In this document: positions 8,093-18,100 of the stretch, one piece after another
How the letters are laid out: each line of letters begins with the position of its first letter
Position numbering within the stretch: the stretch's first letter is position 1
Assembly: GCA_015066385.1 (NCBI GenBank)
Contig: SVOJ01000005.1
Span: 1 to 64,000, forward strand
Reading direction: 5' to 3'
Length of the DNA: 64,000 nt
Source of the DNA: Oscillospiraceae bacterium
GTDB lineage: Bacteria > Bacillota > Clostridia > Oscillospirales > Acutalibacteraceae
Notes under the pieces: generated by a model
Seen by the model: the letters and a program-made list of their open reading frames with translations, nothing else
Database searches by the model: none
Told to the model about the DNA's origin: nothing
Position numbers and translations under genes: made by a program

Positions 8093-9472
8093 TCAGCGGT
8101 AGGTGAACGGATCATACAAAACCCGTTGGTTGAGAGGATCATCCGTCAGTTCCCTCACAGGTGCGGTACGTGTCGGCGGCACGGGCCGTGACATACAAAA
8201 ATAACGGAATGAGTCCGCAAAGTGGTCCTCCATGTGCGTGTCCAGATCCTCGGGATCCGTTTGCGAAAACCGAAGCAGGGGCAGGGTGCGGATGGCATGC
8301 TTACATGTGTTGAAAAAATACACCATCGGCAGACCGTTTTCATCGAACGCAAGTCTGTAATGGCACTGCATCCAACCCGACAGACGGCGGTTATCCCCTT
8401 TTGAGAAATACACAAAGTGGCGGTCGGCACTGTCGATAACGGCATTGCCCCTTGAATCATCCCATATGGACGGGTCGGCAACCCCCGTGATGCGGCGGTT
8501 TTTCAGCCAGCGGTGCTCACACTCTATGCGGCGGATCTCCTTGAAAATGCGGTCGGGATACCAACGTACCCCCTCATCGGGATTCGCCGTGCAGCCATAT
8601 AACTGCAAAATAAGATAGGCTCTGCCGTCATAGTCGATTGCCCACCAATCGCAGGAAAAGGGCTTGGAATAGCCGAAGTCAAAGGAACGGACAATGTTCC
8701 ATTCGGGCGGTACTTCAAACGGTTCAATGACATGCGTCCATCGGCGTTCTTTGTAATATTCGGGGCGGTCAACGAAATCTTCAAAGAACTGCCCTTCAAA
8801 GATGTTCCAGTCCCCTTCCAACCATGCTTTGCGCAGTTTCGGCGGCAGGGCTTCGAGCTGTTTTATGTAGTCGGGGTCGCTTGACAGCAGGGCTTTGTTG
8901 TCGGTTACAAGCGATTGAATAAAAGAATATTCTTCCGCATTTTCACCGCTGTTGTAGCTGCGGTCAATAAACAGCCGTTTGACCCATGCGTGTCCCTCGC
9001 CGCCGGGGTTGCAGGTCAGATAAATGCGTTTGGGAAAACGGTTGACACCACGCACACAGGCCTTGAAACGGTTGTACTGTTCTTCACTCAACTGCGTGGC
9101 TTCGTCTAAAAACAGCACATCCACTTCCGTTCCCTGGTACTTGTCCACATCCTTTTCGGTCTGACAGTGACGGAATAAAATCACACTGCCGTTGGGAAAC
9201 AGAAATTCCTTTGCCGTTTCTTTATAGACCGCCAGACCGCCGAGCATTTCCCGCAAGGGGGTGATGTGATTGGCACGCAGTTCCGGGTAGGTATGACGGA
9301 CGATCATAATTTTGATGCCGGGATATTGCAGTGCCAGCAACACTGATTTGACCCGCACTGCCCAACTTTTTCCGCCGCCGCGTGCACCGCCGAAAGCAAC
9401 ATATTTGTGCGTGTCGCTCAGAAAGAGTTTTTGTTTTTCGTTGGGCGCGGGAATGTTCAGGGTATACTCCAT
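8093..9472 (-). CDS. terL: phage terminase large subunit
   Basis: 459 residues, the full family length. The ATPase domain shows Walker A FGGARGGGKS (residues 27-36), Walker B VLFLDEA (119-125) and the coupling stretch YLTCNPGGEGHAW (151-163). The C-terminal RNase H-like nuclease domain shows its metal-binding acidic residues in SFDFGYSKPF (Asp265), TGVADPSIWD (Asp333) and EDHFADSFRY (Asp416/Asp420). All catalytic positions look intact, so the motor could be functional. It cuts and packages concatemeric DNA into the prohead through the portal encoded next. Start 9472 is preceded by GAAAGGAAAA. Confidence 0.95.
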   Translation of the reverse strand: MEYTLNIPAPNEKQKLFLSDTHKYVAFGGARGGGKSWAVRVKSVLLALQYPGIKIMIVRHTYPELRANHITPLREMLGGLAVYKETAKEFLFPNGSVILFRHCQTEKDVDKYQGTEVDVLFLDEATQLSEEQYNRFKACVRGVNRFPKRIYLTCNPGGEGHAWVKRLFIDRSYNSGENAEEYSFIQSLVTDNKALLSSDPDYIKQLEALPPKLRKAWLEGDWNIFEGQFFEDFVDRPEYYKERRWTHVIEPFEVPPEWNIVRSFDFGYSKPFSCDWWAIDYDGRAYLILQLYGCTANPDEGVRWYPDRIFKEIRRIECEHRWLKNRRITGVADPSIWDDSRGNAVIDSADRHFVYFSKGDNRRLSGWMQCHYRLAFDENGLPMVYFFNTCKHAIRTLPLLRFSQTDPEDLDTHMEDHFADSFRYFCMSRPVPPTRTAPVRELTDDPLNQRVLYDPFTYR

Positions 9473-9497
9473 TTCCGTTTTTCCTTTCTGTCAGACC

Positions 9498-9761
9498 TTA
9501 TTTGGTAAATTCCTCAGCATCCAGAAAACGCACCGTAATACGGTTGGTTTCTGCAGATTTCTGCGTTTCCCGTTCGCCGAGACTTTTGACGAGTGCCGTC
9601 AGTTCCTTGGCGGCAGACGTCCATTCCTTGATACTGCGGATTTCTGCCTTTTCCCCGTTTTCACTGCTTACCGCTTCGTGCAATGTCCGGACCAGTGCAT
9701 CGGCAGTAAGCAACAACGTGTCAAGCAGGGCATCAGCGGAAACTTTCGGTTTCTTTTTCAA
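9498..9761 (-). CDS. small phage protein upstream of terL, candidate terminase small subunit
   Basis: 87 residues starting with TTG at 9761, chosen because AAGGAG lies eight bases upstream; in-frame ATGs at 9806 and 9860 lack ribosome binding sites. The product is mostly helical (SADALLDTLLLTADALVRTL, then IKEWTSAAKELTALVKSL) with a basic N-terminus MKKKPK. The position immediately before terL is that of the small terminase subunit, which recognises phage DNA, but no classic helix-turn-helix can be assigned by eye. It is the first gene of the visible late operon and the last recognisable phage gene at the right edge of the prophage. Confidence 0.6.
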   Translation of the reverse strand: MKKKPKVSADALLDTLLLTADALVRTLHEAVSSENGEKAEIRSIKEWTSAAKELTALVKSLGERETQKSAETNRITVRFLDAEEFTK

Positions 9762-9857
9762 AAACACATCTCCTTGCGTTTCTTGCCCGTCCCGCAGTGT
9801 CTGCATGGTAACAAAAAACAAAAAAAATTTCTGCCCCGCTTTTTCATCCCCGATATG

Positions 9858-9887
9858 CAAAAAAGCCCGATATCACGGGCTTTTCAG
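9858..9887 (-). terminator. hairpin terminator in front of the phage late operon
   Basis: Read on the minus strand, AAAAGCCCGTGATATCGGGC forms a stem of about eight pairs and is followed by six T. It lies about 100 bases upstream of the first late gene, between divergent genes, so on the minus strand it would stop transcription entering the late operon. It could be the end of a lost upstream gene or a late-operon attenuator of the antiterminated type. On the plus strand the same stem is followed by TTTT only. Confidence 0.6.
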
Positions 9888-9934
9888 AGGATAAAAATTT
9901 TGAATTTTTCTAAAAAAAATGCAAGGAATCGTTG

Positions 9935-9964
9935 TTGACATTGCTTGCTGTTATATGTTAAAAT
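9935..9964 (+). promoter_or_regulatory. promoter of the zinc-ribbon membrane protein operon
   Basis: TTGACA at 9935-9940, 18 bases, then TAAAAT at 9959-9964, in an AT-rich stretch that leads to AAAAGGGGTG and the TTG start at 10000. It faces away from the phage operon, supporting a boundary between phage and host-type genes here. Confidence 0.6.
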
Positions 9965-9999
9965 GAATAAAAATATAAAATATAAAAGGGGTGTTTTGT

Positions 10000-10881
10000 T
10001 TGGTTTGTCCGAAATGCGGCACAAATATTGCCCGCTTTGACCTCGCTCCCAACTGCAAAAAATGCGGTGTGCACATCATGTACTACACGCAGGAGGAAGA
10101 TCTTGCCAGAGATGCCAAAAAGTGCGAACTTGAATTTGCAAAAATGCGTACCTTTACCGAAAAAATCAAGCTCGGATTTGTCAAAGAACGTCTTGCATTG
10201 GCAAGAATGATCATCATTCTTGTAGGGGCAGGTTGTTTGTTTATTCCCTTTACATCCTTTAATGTGCAACTGCCGTTCTGGTCGCAAGGTATCACCGTCA
10301 GCGGCTGGGGGGCTTATCAGATGTTCTCCGACGGAATTCTTCCTCAGATCATGAACATATTGAATGCCGACATTGCTATGAATACCACGGTTCTGCTGAT
10401 TGCATCGCTGATCGTGTTTGTGGCGGAAGTGCTGTTTTTGCTCGGCATTTTCGGTACATTGCTGCTCGGTTTTCTGAATCTGCAAAAAAGTTGCCGTGTC
10501 ATGTGCGGCTTCAGTTTCGCGGCAGGTGCACTTTGTGTGACAGGCATTATTTTGACGGTTCTGCTCAAAAATGCCGCCGCAGAAAAAGCCATGTTCACCG
10601 TTTCATTGGGAGCCGGTTATTTTGTCATGCTCGCTCTGTTGGGTGCACTGATTGCAGTCAACATACTGCTGTATCGAAAAAATCCGCAACCGCAGGTAAA
10701 AGAAATTGACCTTGAACGCATTGAAATCCTTAAAAAGGTAAAAAGCGGAGAAATTTCATTGGATGATCTTCCGCTTCCCGTGTGCTACAGCAAGGAAGAA
10801 GAACTTGCCCGCACACAGTTCATAGGTGCAAACAAAAAGAAAGAAAAGAAATCAAAGAAAGGCGGGGACAACAATGGCTGA
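10000..10881 (+). CDS. zinc-ribbon membrane protein of unknown function
   Basis: 293 residues from TTG 10000, eight bases after GGGG; a GTG at 9991 lies on the site itself. The N-terminus is a zinc ribbon (CPKCG at residues 3-7 and CKKCG about fifteen residues later). Four hydrophobic segments follow (about residues 70-85, 125-155, 170-190, 205-225), and the C-terminus is Lys-rich and cytoplasmic in character with a short helix EIDLERIEILKKVKSGEISL. I do not recognise a named family; zinc-ribbon membrane proteins of this type are common in Clostridia. The next gene overlaps its end by eight bases and a GPH symporter follows, so the three probably form one membrane-protein operon. Confidence 0.75.
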   Translation: MVCPKCGTNIARFDLAPNCKKCGVHIMYYTQEEDLARDAKKCELEFAKMRTFTEKIKLGFVKERLALARMIIILVGAGCLFIPFTSFNVQLPFWSQGITVSGWGAYQMFSDGILPQIMNILNADIAMNTTVLLIASLIVFVAEVLFLLGIFGTLLLGFLNLQKSCRVMCGFSFAAGALCVTGIILTVLLKNAAAEKAMFTVSLGAGYFVMLALLGALIAVNILLYRKNPQPQVKEIDLERIEILKKVKSGEISLDDLPLPVCYSKEEELARTQFIGANKKKEKKSKKGGDNNG

Positions 10882-12160
10882 AAACAAAGGCATCAATGCA
10901 TTGCCGATGAAAGTTAAGATCGCCCTGCTGGCACTGTGCCCCGTTCTGATTATTGTGCTTTGTTCGGGGGTTATCATCCTGTATGCAGGCTCGCTCGTTG
11001 AAGAAGGTGCTTACATACCACCCGCCGAACAGGCAGAATACATCAGCCCCGCTCCCGAAAGCAACGAAGATCGCCTGCAGGCGGTAAATACCCTGCTTAC
11101 CGCCGCACAAAAAAGCGGCGAAACACAAATCACGGTTTTAACAACGGTCGATCTGCATGATCTGACAAGCGATTTAAACGAAGCACAACAGAATCTGCTC
11201 AGATTTGCATCGGGTTCTGTTGAAAGCGGTATTGCAGATCTGATTGAAAACACAGCTCTGCCTTACGGCGAAACTGCGGATCTTTTCGCACCGATCACCG
11301 CTTCCGAAATCAAACTTGAACAGGATACACAAATGCATATTTTCCGCTACACGGCAGACATTGACAATCCCTTTGCAGAGGAAGACAACAGTCTGTTCAC
11401 AAAGGCGGAAGAAACCTTTGCAAGTGTGCTGACGATTGACAGCAAAGAAAACAGCCTGTTCGAATGCACAACCGAACTGATCCTCGACCCAATCACCGAC
11501 CGCCTGTTGCAGGTCTGCACCACCCGCACATACAACATGGATTATACCGTGACATTCACGGGGGATCTTGCAGACTTAGGCACAAAAAAATTGTCCTTTG
11601 CCTGCACACTCACCACGGATCATTATATTACGTTTGCCGGACTCTCCATTGCACAAGAACGTATTACGCTTGACAAGAACGGTTATCAGGCATTGAATCT
11701 GACCGTCAACAAAGCCGCGGATGCACCCGAAGAAAGTTACAAACTGACCTTTGTTTCATCCGACGAAAGCGTTGCAACCGTGGATGAAAAAGGCATTGTG
11801 GAAGCCGTGGCATTGAGCGACAAACCCGTCACCGTGACCGCAACGCTCGAATATCTCGGCAAAACTTACACCGATTCCTGCGAAGTGCTCGTCATCACAC
11901 AACCCGAAAGTGTGAAGATGCATTCCAAAGCACAGACCCTGCAAGTCGGTGAAACGGCACAACTTTCCGCTTCGGTACAACCCGAAAAAGCAAGTATCAA
12001 AACAATTATCTGGTATTCCCCCGATGAAAGTGTGGCAACCGTGGACGAAAACGGTGTGGTCACCGCTGTGGGTGAAGGCAAGGTGCAGATCATCGCAGTC
12101 AGCGAAATCGGAACATATATGGCAGGCTGCAACATCACTGTGGAAGGAGGTGTTGAATAA
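10874..12160 (+). CDS. membrane-anchored protein with C-terminal Big_2 (bacterial Ig-like) domains
   Basis: 428 residues from ATG 10874, overlapping the previous gene by eight bases. One hydrophobic segment (about residues 14-37, KIALLALCPVLIIVLCSGVI) would anchor the protein, with the rest outside the cell. Residues about 60-265 are of unknown fold. The C-terminus holds two Big_2-like repeats, each with the hallmark VSSDESVATVDEKGIVEAVA or YSPDESVATVDENGVVTAVG. Such domains usually act in surface display or carbohydrate and protein binding. The stop codon overlaps the start of the symporter gene (TAATG), suggesting coupled translation. Confidence 0.8.
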   Translation: MAENKGINALPMKVKIALLALCPVLIIVLCSGVIILYAGSLVEEGAYIPPAEQAEYISPAPESNEDRLQAVNTLLTAAQKSGETQITVLTTVDLHDLTSDLNEAQQNLLRFASGSVESGIADLIENTALPYGETADLFAPITASEIKLEQDTQMHIFRYTADIDNPFAEEDNSLFTKAEETFASVLTIDSKENSLFECTTELILDPITDRLLQVCTTRTYNMDYTVTFTGDLADLGTKKLSFACTLTTDHYITFAGLSIAQERITLDKNGYQALNLTVNKAADAPEESYKLTFVSSDESVATVDEKGIVEAVALSDKPVTVTATLEYLGKTYTDSCEVLVITQPESVKMHSKAQTLQVGETAQLSASVQPEKASIKTIIWYSPDESVATVDENGVVTAVGEGKVQIIAVSEIGTYMAGCNITVEGGVE

Positions 12161-13653
12161 TGGAAGAAAATAAAGTAAATGTTCAGAACACAGACGGTGC
12201 AAAAAACACCAATGTGTATGAAAACTACAATTATGTTTCCACCAAAGAAAGCGTTGCCTATCTTCTCAATGACGTTTCCAACACATTCAACATCAACTCG
12301 TTCCAGGAACGTTACATCTGGGACGTTGTCAAAATTGACTTCACAATTTCCGCCATTGTCAACATCTTCACAAGTGCATGGGATATTTTCAACGATATCA
12401 TTCTTGCTACCGTGGTGGACAACACCCGTACACGTCTGGGCAAATTCCGCCCGTATCTGCTGGGGCTTCAGATTCCGCTGACCCTGCTGGGCGCACTTTA
12501 TTGGATGTTGCCTGTTTTCTTCCCGAACACCTCGGCTACTTATGTGCCGAAACTTATTTTCTATTTTGCATTCAACATCATCAACGAAACGGCAAACACC
12601 GCCATTTCCCTTGCAAAAGGCGGTTATCATTCCACCATCACCCCCAACCCGAATGAACGTGTGCGACTGATTACTCTGGTTGAATTACTTTCAGGGTATC
12701 TTGGTGAAGATCTGCCGCGTTATATTTTCGGTGCCTTGTATGACCTGATCGTCAATAAAATGATCAATTGGAAATTAAGCTCCGCTTTCATGTCATTCGG
12801 CATCGGTACAAGCCTGGTCTCCTCGGCACTGACGCTGTATTTCTTCCTTGTTTCCAAAGAACGTGTACCGCAGTCCATTGAAAAGCCCAACATCAAAGAG
12901 GGCTTGCATGCCATTGTGACAAACTATCCCGTGCTTCTGATGTGCCTGTCTGATTTTTTAGGCGGTTTCAGCGTGGGGACCAGCGAAACGAACTATTTTA
13001 TCGACGTCTTCGGTTCCTATTCTCTGATTACCATTGCCAACATCCCGTCCTCGCTGAACGGCTCCATCAGTTACGGATTTGTAGGTCCGTTGCGTCGCAG
13101 ATTCTCCTCAAAAGCCATCTGGGTCGGCTCGGATCTTTACGGTGATGTACTCAATCTCGGCTACTTCCTGTTCGGCATCATCAACCGCAATTACACCAAG
13201 ATGATCCCCATGGTCGTTGCCGTCGGTGTGCGCGAGTTCTTCCACAAATGGACATTCGGCGTCAACAAGGTCATCAATGCCGACCTGTGGAACGAAGCCA
13301 TGGACTACTGCGAATGGAAAAACGGCTACCGCATGGAAGCCACCACAAGCGTTGCAAAAAGCCTTGTGCTGAAAATTCAGGGTTCCTTCATGAACTCGGT
13401 CAGAAACCTCATTCTCAAGAAGATCGGCTATGTGCAGGGACTTGAAATCGGCACGCAGGACAACAGCACCAAATTCTGGTTGTTTGCCCTGTGCTCCGCC
13501 GTTCCCGTCATCACGGGCGCGCTGGGTATCATCCCGAAATTCCTGTGGCCGTTGACCAAAGAAAAACGCAATCAGATGTACAAAGACCTTGCCGCACGCC
13601 GTGAAACACTCGTTTCCACCGCAGCAACCGCACAGGACGGCACAGCGGATTAA
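12160..13653 (+). CDS. GPH-family (MFS) sugar:cation symporter, divergent
   Basis: 497 residues with about twelve hydrophobic segments. The family signature in the loop between helices 2 and 3 is present as AWDIFNDIILATVVDNTRTR followed by LGKFRPYLL, matching the glycoside-pentoside-hexuronide:cation symporter pattern (normally NDP-hMG-hhDhTRTRhGKhRPaLL). Here the usual NDP is NDI, and the C-terminal half diverges strongly from typical members, so substrate and even transport mode are open. It is last in the three-gene membrane operon and is followed 37 bases later by two TetR genes that may control it. Confidence 0.8.
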   Translation: MEENKVNVQNTDGAKNTNVYENYNYVSTKESVAYLLNDVSNTFNINSFQERYIWDVVKIDFTISAIVNIFTSAWDIFNDIILATVVDNTRTRLGKFRPYLLGLQIPLTLLGALYWMLPVFFPNTSATYVPKLIFYFAFNIINETANTAISLAKGGYHSTITPNPNERVRLITLVELLSGYLGEDLPRYIFGALYDLIVNKMINWKLSSAFMSFGIGTSLVSSALTLYFFLVSKERVPQSIEKPNIKEGLHAIVTNYPVLLMCLSDFLGGFSVGTSETNYFIDVFGSYSLITIANIPSSLNGSISYGFVGPLRRRFSSKAIWVGSDLYGDVLNLGYFLFGIINRNYTKMIPMVVAVGVREFFHKWTFGVNKVINADLWNEAMDYCEWKNGYRMEATTSVAKSLVLKIQGSFMNSVRNLILKKIGYVQGLEIGTQDNSTKFWLFALCSAVPVITGALGIIPKFLWPLTKEKRNQMYKDLAARRETLVSTAATAQDGTAD

Positions 13654-13690
13654 AAGATAAACCGGCTTATATGTATAACAGGTATTTATA

Positions 13691-14272
13691 ATGGATAAGA
13701 CAACTGTTAATAAAAACCGAATAGCGGATGCATTGATCGAACTGTTGCAGGACAACACCGTTGAAAACATCACCGTCACGCAACTGACAGCAAAAGCGCA
13801 GATCGGCAAAAGCACATTTTACCGCACATTTTCGGATATTTATGAAGTGTTTGACTATCTGTTCTGCGATTTCTGCGAGCGTTGTCTTCACATTATGACC
13901 AAACTCTTTTTATACAAGGATGTTCCGCACGTTTTGACAGAAAAAAAGACACTGATGCCGGCTGCGGAAATTTTCAATCAGTTCGGCCTGTTGCCCAAAG
14001 ACACCGCACTGATGCAATATCTGTTCCGCACCAACAACATCCGCTTGTTGAAACAACTGATCGACCGTTTTCAGCAAAGCACCGTTCCGTTGGCACAACA
14101 AGCTGGTTTTGATCCGCAAAAAGCATCCTACTTTGCAAGATTCATCGCAAACGGCACGGTCTTTTCAATGCTCGAATCTTACAGACGGCAGGATACCATC
14201 GACACGGATATCATTTTATTTTTGCTGTCCCTTGACATTACCGCCATACTTCCGGGAGGTGATGCGCAATGA
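13691..14272 (+). CDS. TetR/AcrR family transcriptional regulator (first of a pair)
   Basis: 193 residues. The N-terminal TetR helix-turn-helix is recognisable: RIADALIELLQDNTVENITV, then TQLTAKAQIGKSTFYRTFSD, with the typical STFYRTF-type recognition helix. The C-terminal ligand or dimer domain has no assigned family. The gene starts 37 bases after the GPH symporter gene and overlaps the next TetR gene by ATGA, so the two regulators are co-translated. The ribosome binding site is poor, which fits low expression. A likely role is control of the neighbouring membrane operon, but this is inference. Confidence 0.85.
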   Translation: MDKTTVNKNRIADALIELLQDNTVENITVTQLTAKAQIGKSTFYRTFSDIYEVFDYLFCDFCERCLHIMTKLFLYKDVPHVLTEKKTLMPAAEIFNQFGLLPKDTALMQYLFRTNNIRLLKQLIDRFQQSTVPLAQQAGFDPQKASYFARFIANGTVFSMLESYRRQDTIDTDIILFLLSLDITAILPGGDAQ

Positions 14273-14844
14273 ACAACTCCAATGCGGACGCACGTATTTT
14301 CCGCAGGCTACGTACAGCCTATGCACAACTGCTGCAGGAAAACGGCATCGATGAAATCACAGTTACAGAGCTGACCGGGCAGGCAGACATGTCCAGAGCC
14401 ACATTTTATTTACATTACAGCAATATGGACGAATTCAGAAATGAGTGTTTCCGCCATATTGTTACCACTGCGTTGCGCCAGTGCGGACTGTGGTTTGAAG
14501 CCGGCAGAGATGGGATTGAGGAAGCCAGCAAAAAGAAAAATCTGATCATGAACCAAAACGACCGCGATCTGTTCCGGTTTTACATGTCGCAGGAGATCTA
14601 CAAGCAATACCATTACATCTCCACCCTTTATGACACACGCACCGCCATGCACATTTTTACGGACACATGGTCGGATGATTTCATCGATCAGAACAGCGGA
14701 AAGCTGACCGTTTTCTTTACCGGCTTTATCGTAAATTCCATGCCGGATCTGACAAATTACAGCAGCAAAAAGCTGCGCCGGGAAATGGAATATATTTTTG
14801 AAATCTGGGATTATCTGTTTCCCGGACAAACAGAAAACACATAA
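14269..14844 (+). CDS. TetR/AcrR family transcriptional regulator (second of a pair)
   Basis: 191 residues, beginning four bases inside the previous gene with GGGAGGTGATGCGC as ribosome binding site. The DNA-binding domain is RLRTAYAQLLQENGIDEITV, then TELTGQADMSRATFYLHYSN. It is clearly a paralogue of the preceding gene in fold but diverged in sequence, so the pair is an old duplication or could form a heterodimer. The C-terminal half resembles the Fst/dhaS-type TetR_C groups of Bacillota by length only. A strong terminator follows. Confidence 0.85.
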   Translation: MNNSNADARIFRRLRTAYAQLLQENGIDEITVTELTGQADMSRATFYLHYSNMDEFRNECFRHIVTTALRQCGLWFEAGRDGIEEASKKKNLIMNQNDRDLFRFYMSQEIYKQYHYISTLYDTRTAMHIFTDTWSDDFIDQNSGKLTVFFTGFIVNSMPDLTNYSSKKLRREMEYIFEIWDYLFPGQTENT

Positions 14845-14929
14845 AGCACCGTTCTCCTCAAATCAAAACTGCAACAATTGTGACGAAAATAACATATTCC
14901 CATCACGGAAATTAACATGTTTTTCACAC

Positions 14930-14970
14930 TTTTGTGATGCTGTTTTGAACATTAAAAAAACATCACAAAA
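14930..14970. repeat. inverted repeat TTTTGTGATG / CATCACAAAA
   Basis: A perfect ten-base inverted repeat with a 21-base loop, in the 315-base gap after the TetR pair. It has no U-tract at a useful place, so it may be an operator or just a weak hairpin. The rest of the gap holds the terminator at 14995-15040 and the promoters for the secreted protein. Confidence 0.45.
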
Positions 14971-14994
14971 AGACAATCATAAAAATGAAACAAA

Positions 14995-15040
14995 GCACCT
15001 GATTTTGTCAATTATTTGACAGAATCGGGTGCATGTTTTC
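14995..15040 (+). terminator. rho-independent terminator of the TetR pair
   Basis: A 17-base stem begins GCACCTGATTTTGTCAA and closes with TTGACAGAATCGGGTGC, a near-perfect inverted repeat with four loop bases, followed by ATGTTTTC. Confidence 0.75.
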
Positions 15041-15099
15041 TTGCAAACAGACAAATATGAATAGTATAATCTTGACAAAGGCGTGGATTTTTGTATTAT
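15041..15099 (+). promoter_or_regulatory. two overlapping promoter candidates for the large secreted protein
   Basis: TTGCAA (15041-15046), 18 bases, TATAAT (15065-15070); and TTGACA (15072-15077), 16 bases, TATTAT (15094-15099). Both face the gene at 15160. Two near-consensus promoters plus AGGAGG suggest strong expression. Confidence 0.65.
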
Positions 15100-15159
15100 T
15101 TTACCAACAAGAAAAATGCAAAAATCCAAGGCTTTAAAAATTTTTCAGGAGGCTTTTCT

Positions 15160-18100
15160 ATGAAGAAAACACTTGCAATCATCCTTTCGATCCTTATGAT
15201 GTTTGCTGTTCTTCCTGTCGGCGGCTCGGCAGCAGAAACTTCTTATGACAGAAGTGCTGTTGCAAGCGGCATTGTTGCAGATCTGACAGCAGAACAAATG
15301 GCAAGCGTCATTCTCGATTGGGTAGACAGACAGATCGCCAAAGTCACTGAAGACTTTGAGTCCTTTGAAGTGAATGTCATGGGCACAACGGTTGCTGTTG
15401 ACATTCCCGAAATCAAGACACTTGATGACGTGATCACTTACAAGGATTATCTTGCAAAGCTTGAAGGCGATTTTGCAAACCTTAACACAGCAAACCTCAT
15501 CACCCGCGAAGCTGCAGGTTCTTCGCTTGATTTCATCTACGGCGTTCTGCAGTTCATGGCAGACAACTCCGAAATTTTCGGTAAAGTCTTCCAGTGGGAA
15601 GCCGGCAAGGTATTTGACTACGGCAAGGTAGGCGAATACATTGAAGCACTCGACCCCGCAGTTGAAGAAAACAAGCAGATCATTGATTTCTACAACAACT
15701 ATCTCATCGGCAACGATATCCAGGATAAGTTCATTGACTGGGTCGCAAAGCAGATGAAATATGACTATGCTGTTGATGCAAACGGTGTGAGAACCGAAAA
15801 CTTTGATGACATCATCAACAACGGCATCCTTGATTGGTTTGCAGGTATCTGCGAACAGATGGGCGTTCTTTCCGCTGACGGCATTGCTTCCCTCAAGGCT
15901 TATGACCTGAGAACCACCGACATCTACACTCTTGTAGAAAACTTTGTCGGCCTTGTACAGTCCGACAATCAGGTCAAGATCGACACCTACTACAACTACA
16001 TTATGGACACCGTTGTCCGTTCCCTTCTCAAGAACATGCTCGGGCAGAAGGCTGTTGTCGGTGCAGTAGCAACCCTGCCTGCATCCTTCAACGCAGTTTA
16101 TACTGATCTTGCTCTTCTCGAAACAATTTCAGGTGGTAATGTTTATTATAAAGATGGCGAAAACTACTACATCGTTACCGTTGCTGACGGCGTAGCAACC
16201 GCAAAAACTCTTACATGGGAAACCGTTGTTGACTTCGAATTCCCCACAGTAACCATTTATACCGGTGCTGACTTCGATCAGGAAGTACAGACCTATCATC
16301 CCACATCTGCTGATGCTGTTGCTTATTACACATATGCATCTGCCAAGAACCAGGCGCTGGTCGGTGATATCGGTCTTGCATTCAACGGAACAGAAGTTCC
16401 CGCTGACTTTGCAGCACTTATGACTGAAGCAAATGCAAAGACTCTTACCGATGGCTTCGGTGTTGCTGTAGCCCAGGGCGAAACCATCATTTCCGAACTG
16501 CAGTTGACCTTCAAGGAAATTGAAGAATTTGCAGAAGAACGGGCACTTCCCATTGCACAGCAAGCTCTTGAAAGCGGCATCGCAAGTCTTCCTTTTGCAG
16601 TTGATATCAAGCTGGAGGATGTTGATGTTGTTCTCGCTTACAACGGCTGGGCAACAGAAGATGAGTTCATCTGCGAAGTAGTGGTTGACAGTGTTTCCGC
16701 AAAGCTCAGCGGCACAATGGCTTCCATGATTCAGAGTGTTGTTGATACAGCTGCTAAAAGCGTAATCGGCACAACTGTCGATAACCCCGTTGCAACTGTT
16801 GTTGTTGACGGCATTTCCGGAGGCAAAGGCATTGATGCTTCCGGTGCAAAAGAACTGTTTGAATTCATTGACACTGATTTTGTAATTGATCAGAATCTTC
16901 TTGCTTTCGCAGAAAACTACGACAACTACAACGGCGTTGTCGGGCAGGCAAACCGTGTTCTTTATGATCTTGTTGATATGTTTGTAAGCGATGCAGGCAT
17001 GCAGAAGCTCGCTCTTGAAGAAGGCATGAACGACAAGTTCACAGACAACCTTGAAAAGATTTGCGAAACCGCCAACGAAATGATGGCTTCCGCTGAAGCA
17101 ATTATGACCGATCCCGAAGTTGAAGCTCTGCTTGGCAAGGCAGGCATCGATATGTCCGAAATCCTCGGCAGCTTCGATTTTGACCTGCTCTATGCAATCA
17201 GCTTTGAATCCGTTGAAGACCTCTGGGTTTCCGCTATCACCCTTGGTCTTGACATTCTCGACAACGGCACCAATGAAACCGTCTCTGCTGTTCACTCTGC
17301 ACTTGAAGGCTGTGAAACCCTCGATGCAATGGCAGTTGCCGCTGCTGATTATCTGCTCGCAGAGTGCATCCCCGCAGTCAATAAACTCGTTGCTGAACTC
17401 AAAGCACAGTACACTGATGTTGAAATCGGCTTCGAACTGACCGTTCCCGCAAAGACCGATGTCGCTTCTGTCGCTGACGGTGCAGGCAAAGACATCATCA
17501 TGACCAAGGCTGTTGACGTTCTTTATGAAGCAGCAGTAGAAGGTGTTGCTCTTGCAAATGCAATTGCAAACGATGTTCTTGCTGACGTTGCAACCGAAAT
17601 CGGCATGGATATGCCCACCGTTGCATTTGAACTCAAAGTTGCAAAAGGTGCTGACTGGACAGAAACCCTCGCAGCTCTTGTGAACAGAGTATATGAACTC
17701 ACCGACGGCATCATCATTGCCTGCGACAATGAATACACTGACACATTCGACAAGATCAGTGCCGTTGCCAACGCAATCCTGCCTCTCGGCTCGCTTGCTT
17801 CCAACTGTGCAAGTGAAAACTTTGCATTCGACATCAACACCGTCATGGGTTATATTTTCAACGACGGTTTTGAAGGCGATCTCGAAGGCTTCCTTCGCCT
17901 GTTTGAAACCGCTGAAAAGACCGCTGATGTTGCCTCCGGTGTTCCTGTAACAAAGGCCCTCATCAACGCTTCCCAGCACATCGTTGACAGCATCTTCCCC
18001 GGCACGGTTGTTGCTGAAAATTACGAAGCCAACACAACCGTTCAGGAAACATTCACTTCCGGTGACAACGATGTTGTGATTGCCTCCAACAACATGAAGA

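Noticed and set aside
14845..15159. tRNA or small RNA gene in the gap before the secreted protein
   Set aside because: No cloverleaf or T-loop sequence; terminator and promoters account for the structure.
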